Shown piece after piece: positions 62,183 to 64,000 of a stretch of 64,000 bases of DNA (position 1 is its first letter; each line of letters begins with the position of its first letter). The DNA lies in assembly GCA_008973525.1 (NCBI GenBank), contig WACJ01000424.1:121930-185929 (forward strand), read 5' to 3'. This stretch comes from Stenopsyche tienmushanensis (lineage: Eukaryota > Arthropoda > Insecta > Trichoptera > Stenopsychidae). The notes below the pieces were generated by a model. That model worked only from the letters and a program-made list of their open reading frames with translations. It was not told where the DNA came from and ran no database searches. A program made the translations under genes and the position numbers.

Positions 62183-62254
62183 CAACACTCAATAAGTTCG
62201 TAGGATGAAAATCTTTCGAAAATTTATTAAAAATTGTTTATCGAGTGATGTGTT
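62183..62254. mobile_element. MITE copy 4 (CTCAATAAGTTCGTAGGAT family), minimal
   Basis: The left end CAACACTCAATAAGTTCGTA, then GGATGAAAA, and a decayed inverted right end (ATTGTTTATCGAGTGATGTG) are separated by only about 25 bp. With about 72 bp in total it is little more than two terminal repeats back to back. Confidence 0.6.
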
Positions 62255-63278
62255 ATATATAAGTTGCAGTTAAACATCCACTTACTAGAACGAAGACAAT
62301 ATCCAATTAACTTGCCAATTTGATGGATATCCGTGGAATTAGTTATTGAAAAATATCCGCAAACCTAGTGGTGATCTTTCATGATTTTTCGAAAATATAA
62401 AAATCCTATTTGAATTTTCAATGTTTCTATAAATAAAAGTATAATTGCATCTCTCACAAATTTACACCCTGCCTTACGAGCCAATTTATTAAGTGGCACA
62501 GATTGGAGTATGAAAATTGCCGCGGTGCGAAGACGAACGGTCGCTGCGAAGAAAATGAAGTCGAGCTTCCGATACGTGTGGGACTCAGAGAGAGGAGCTT
62601 CATTAACTGTTGAAATTGTGTGCTCATCAATCTTGAGGACATCCGTTATGGGTTCCGCTTGACAAAATGGCGAAGAGATTTGCCGGCCATTGGTGTTCGG
62701 CCTTTATCGCATGGACACTTCATTAGCAGCGAAAGCGCAACGCTTGACAGATTAAACGCCATCTTCAAATGTCGCATTAAACTTTGAAGATCTTCGCCCT
62801 GGCCAAATGAGCACTACATTGCAACGAAATACCTAAGAGCATGTTAATGCGTCCTGTATAAATAATATGCATAACAATCTGGCTATGAAGCATCGAATCC
62901 GCCATTTGATCGTTGCTGTACAAAGCACATGGCGCTGGTTTTTCCTCGAGTCTCCGTTGCAATAGCCTCGATGAATTTCGGGATGCGCTTATGAAAAATT
63001 TTGATTGCCGAGTGATGATATGCATGATGGCGTGTCGGATATAGCTTTGGTGCTTTTTGGGCCACCCGGTCGTGATGATCTAGCACCGCCAGAGTTAATA
63101 ATGTCACAAGTCTTCGCCGCGACGGGCCGCATAAAATATGGCAGGAATGAAGACATATGGCTCCTGCCAGCCACCATTAAGCTACCAAACATTTTAGCGA
63201 CCTCGCACAAATTCATCCAGGACTACTTTTTTTTGTTATTAAATTTACAATGTAAAAATAATGCTAGCCCATCGATCA

Positions 63279-63288
63279 TGCGCATGCG
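63279..63288. promoter_or_regulatory. NRF-1-like site
   Basis: TGCGCATGCG followed by TAAA. The 13-mer GCGCATGCGTAAA is identical to the one at 38.8 kb. Function is inference. Confidence 0.3.
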
Positions 63289-64000
63289 TAAATTCAGCAT
63301 AAGTTCAGCAGCTGGCCAGAGCAAATCTGATAATTTACCAAAAAAATTATTGACAAGACACTTAAGATTGTGTGTATATTATTTCAAGAGGTTCGCTTTA
63401 TGCTCTTGTTGATTTTTAGCAGACATTGTCAACCAACACACTCCCATAACAACGTAATTTTTCTTGTAATATCACTTGGGTCAATTTCAAATTTACCCTT
63501 TGAGTAGTTTAGATGCTATATTTGTATGTCCACTGCTTATCATCCGTACAAAACCACTTATCAATCAGGACCGTCGCAGCGTGTATGAAGCTTGTACATA
63601 AATAAATAAACACTGTCAATAGCATACAATATTTGGTCATTTTTTCAAGTAAACATAAACAATACACTTGAAATCGATTAATTATATCATTCCATATCAT
63701 TATTAGTCGATTCATTTGGGTTAACGATCTATACAATCATACAATGTACGCAAGATACTCTCTTCGTCTTTGTTTCTTTCCAAAGTCAACGTGCAAGAGA
63801 CTCCGTTTTACTGGAATTTGGACACAATTCTGTGTCTTACCTCTTTAAGGGGTTAATTTAAAAATTCTTCTTTTTAAGGTACCATCAGACATTTCAGACA
63901 CAGACAATCTCCATAAAATATTTTCATGGGGACGTATTTGCATCAAGTATTTTCCTTTTGTGAATAAATTGGAAAATAATTCATTGAATAAGAATTAAAT

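Larger units (their letters stand above)
55891..64000 (+). other. mid: intron 2 of the Tbx20/midline gene (3' end outside window)
   Basis: The donor is GTCAGA at 55891, weak but at the conserved T-box junction. No sequence encoding RMFPTIRVSF or later T-box blocks is found to 64000, so the intron exceeds 8.1 kb. Contents are AT-rich DNA, a GC-richer island at 57590-57830, an inverted repeat AACAAGGG/CCCTTGTT at 58874-58898, a family X repeat at 59.6-59.9 kb, a MITE at 62.2 kb, and an NRF-1-like site at 63.28 kb. A patch at 61590-61660 has the look of a DNA-transposon end (CCGTAACCAGGGGGTGGCAA) but is unassigned. Long frames at 61515-61859 (minus) and 63005-63412 (plus) have no domain. Confidence 0.7.

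Noticed and set aside
63005..63412. 135-codon + strand frame
   Set aside because: It has no recognised domain, depends on a non-ATG start for its full length, and changes composition halfway. It lies in the intron of the T-box gene.

Overview
The window looks like AT-rich nuclear DNA from an insect. It is spliced and intron-rich, littered with decayed mariner-type transposons, and has almost no long open reading frames. One gene can be named with confidence. The first two coding exons of a T-box transcription factor of the Tbx20 class (insect midline/H15) lie on the + strand at 48926-49112 and 55599-55890. They join in phase across a 6.5-kb intron. The second exon stops inside the T-box, at the junction just after the ITKTGR motif, so the rest of the gene must lie beyond base 64000. 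I found no further T-box exon in the last 8 kb. A GC-rich promoter and leader island (about 48420-48925) precedes exon 1, and the leader carries three short upstream ORFs stacked against the start codon. Layout: 1-48.4 kb is upstream intergenic DNA, 48.4-49.1 kb is promoter, leader and exon 1, 49.1-55.6 kb is intron 1, 55.6-55.9 kb is exon 2, and 55.9-64 kb is part of intron 2. The intergenic part holds transposon relics. These are four mariner remnants of at least three kinds (1.6, 7.5, 19.2 and 41.7 kb), one family of short TIR-bearing MITEs sharing ends with the 41.7-kb mariner (10.8, 30.4, 30.9 and 62.2 kb), two copies of a pogo/Tigger-like 3' end (window start and 25.0-25.3 kb), tRNA-derived SINE relics (3.35 and possibly 45.1 kb), and a young-looking 5'-truncated non-LTR retrotransposon at 16.4-16.8 kb with a long A-tail and a perfect 14-bp target duplication. 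Most of the rest is AT-rich DNA with short GC-richer islands. Several islands carry compact palindromic motifs: an 18-bp palindrome centred on a CRE (8.2 kb), a triple CACGTG cluster (22.0 kb), a palindromic CACGTG pair (43.26 kb) and NRF-1-like GCGCATGCG palindromes (38.8 kb, 63.3 kb). These are candidate regulatory elements of the developmental gene, or of genes outside the window, but that is inference. Three very small ORFs (13.4, 23.1 and 51.3 kb) are listed or discussed as unproven. I saw no tRNA, rRNA or snRNA gene, no CRISPR array and no prokaryotic-type operon, and nothing that amounts to a wholly new system.
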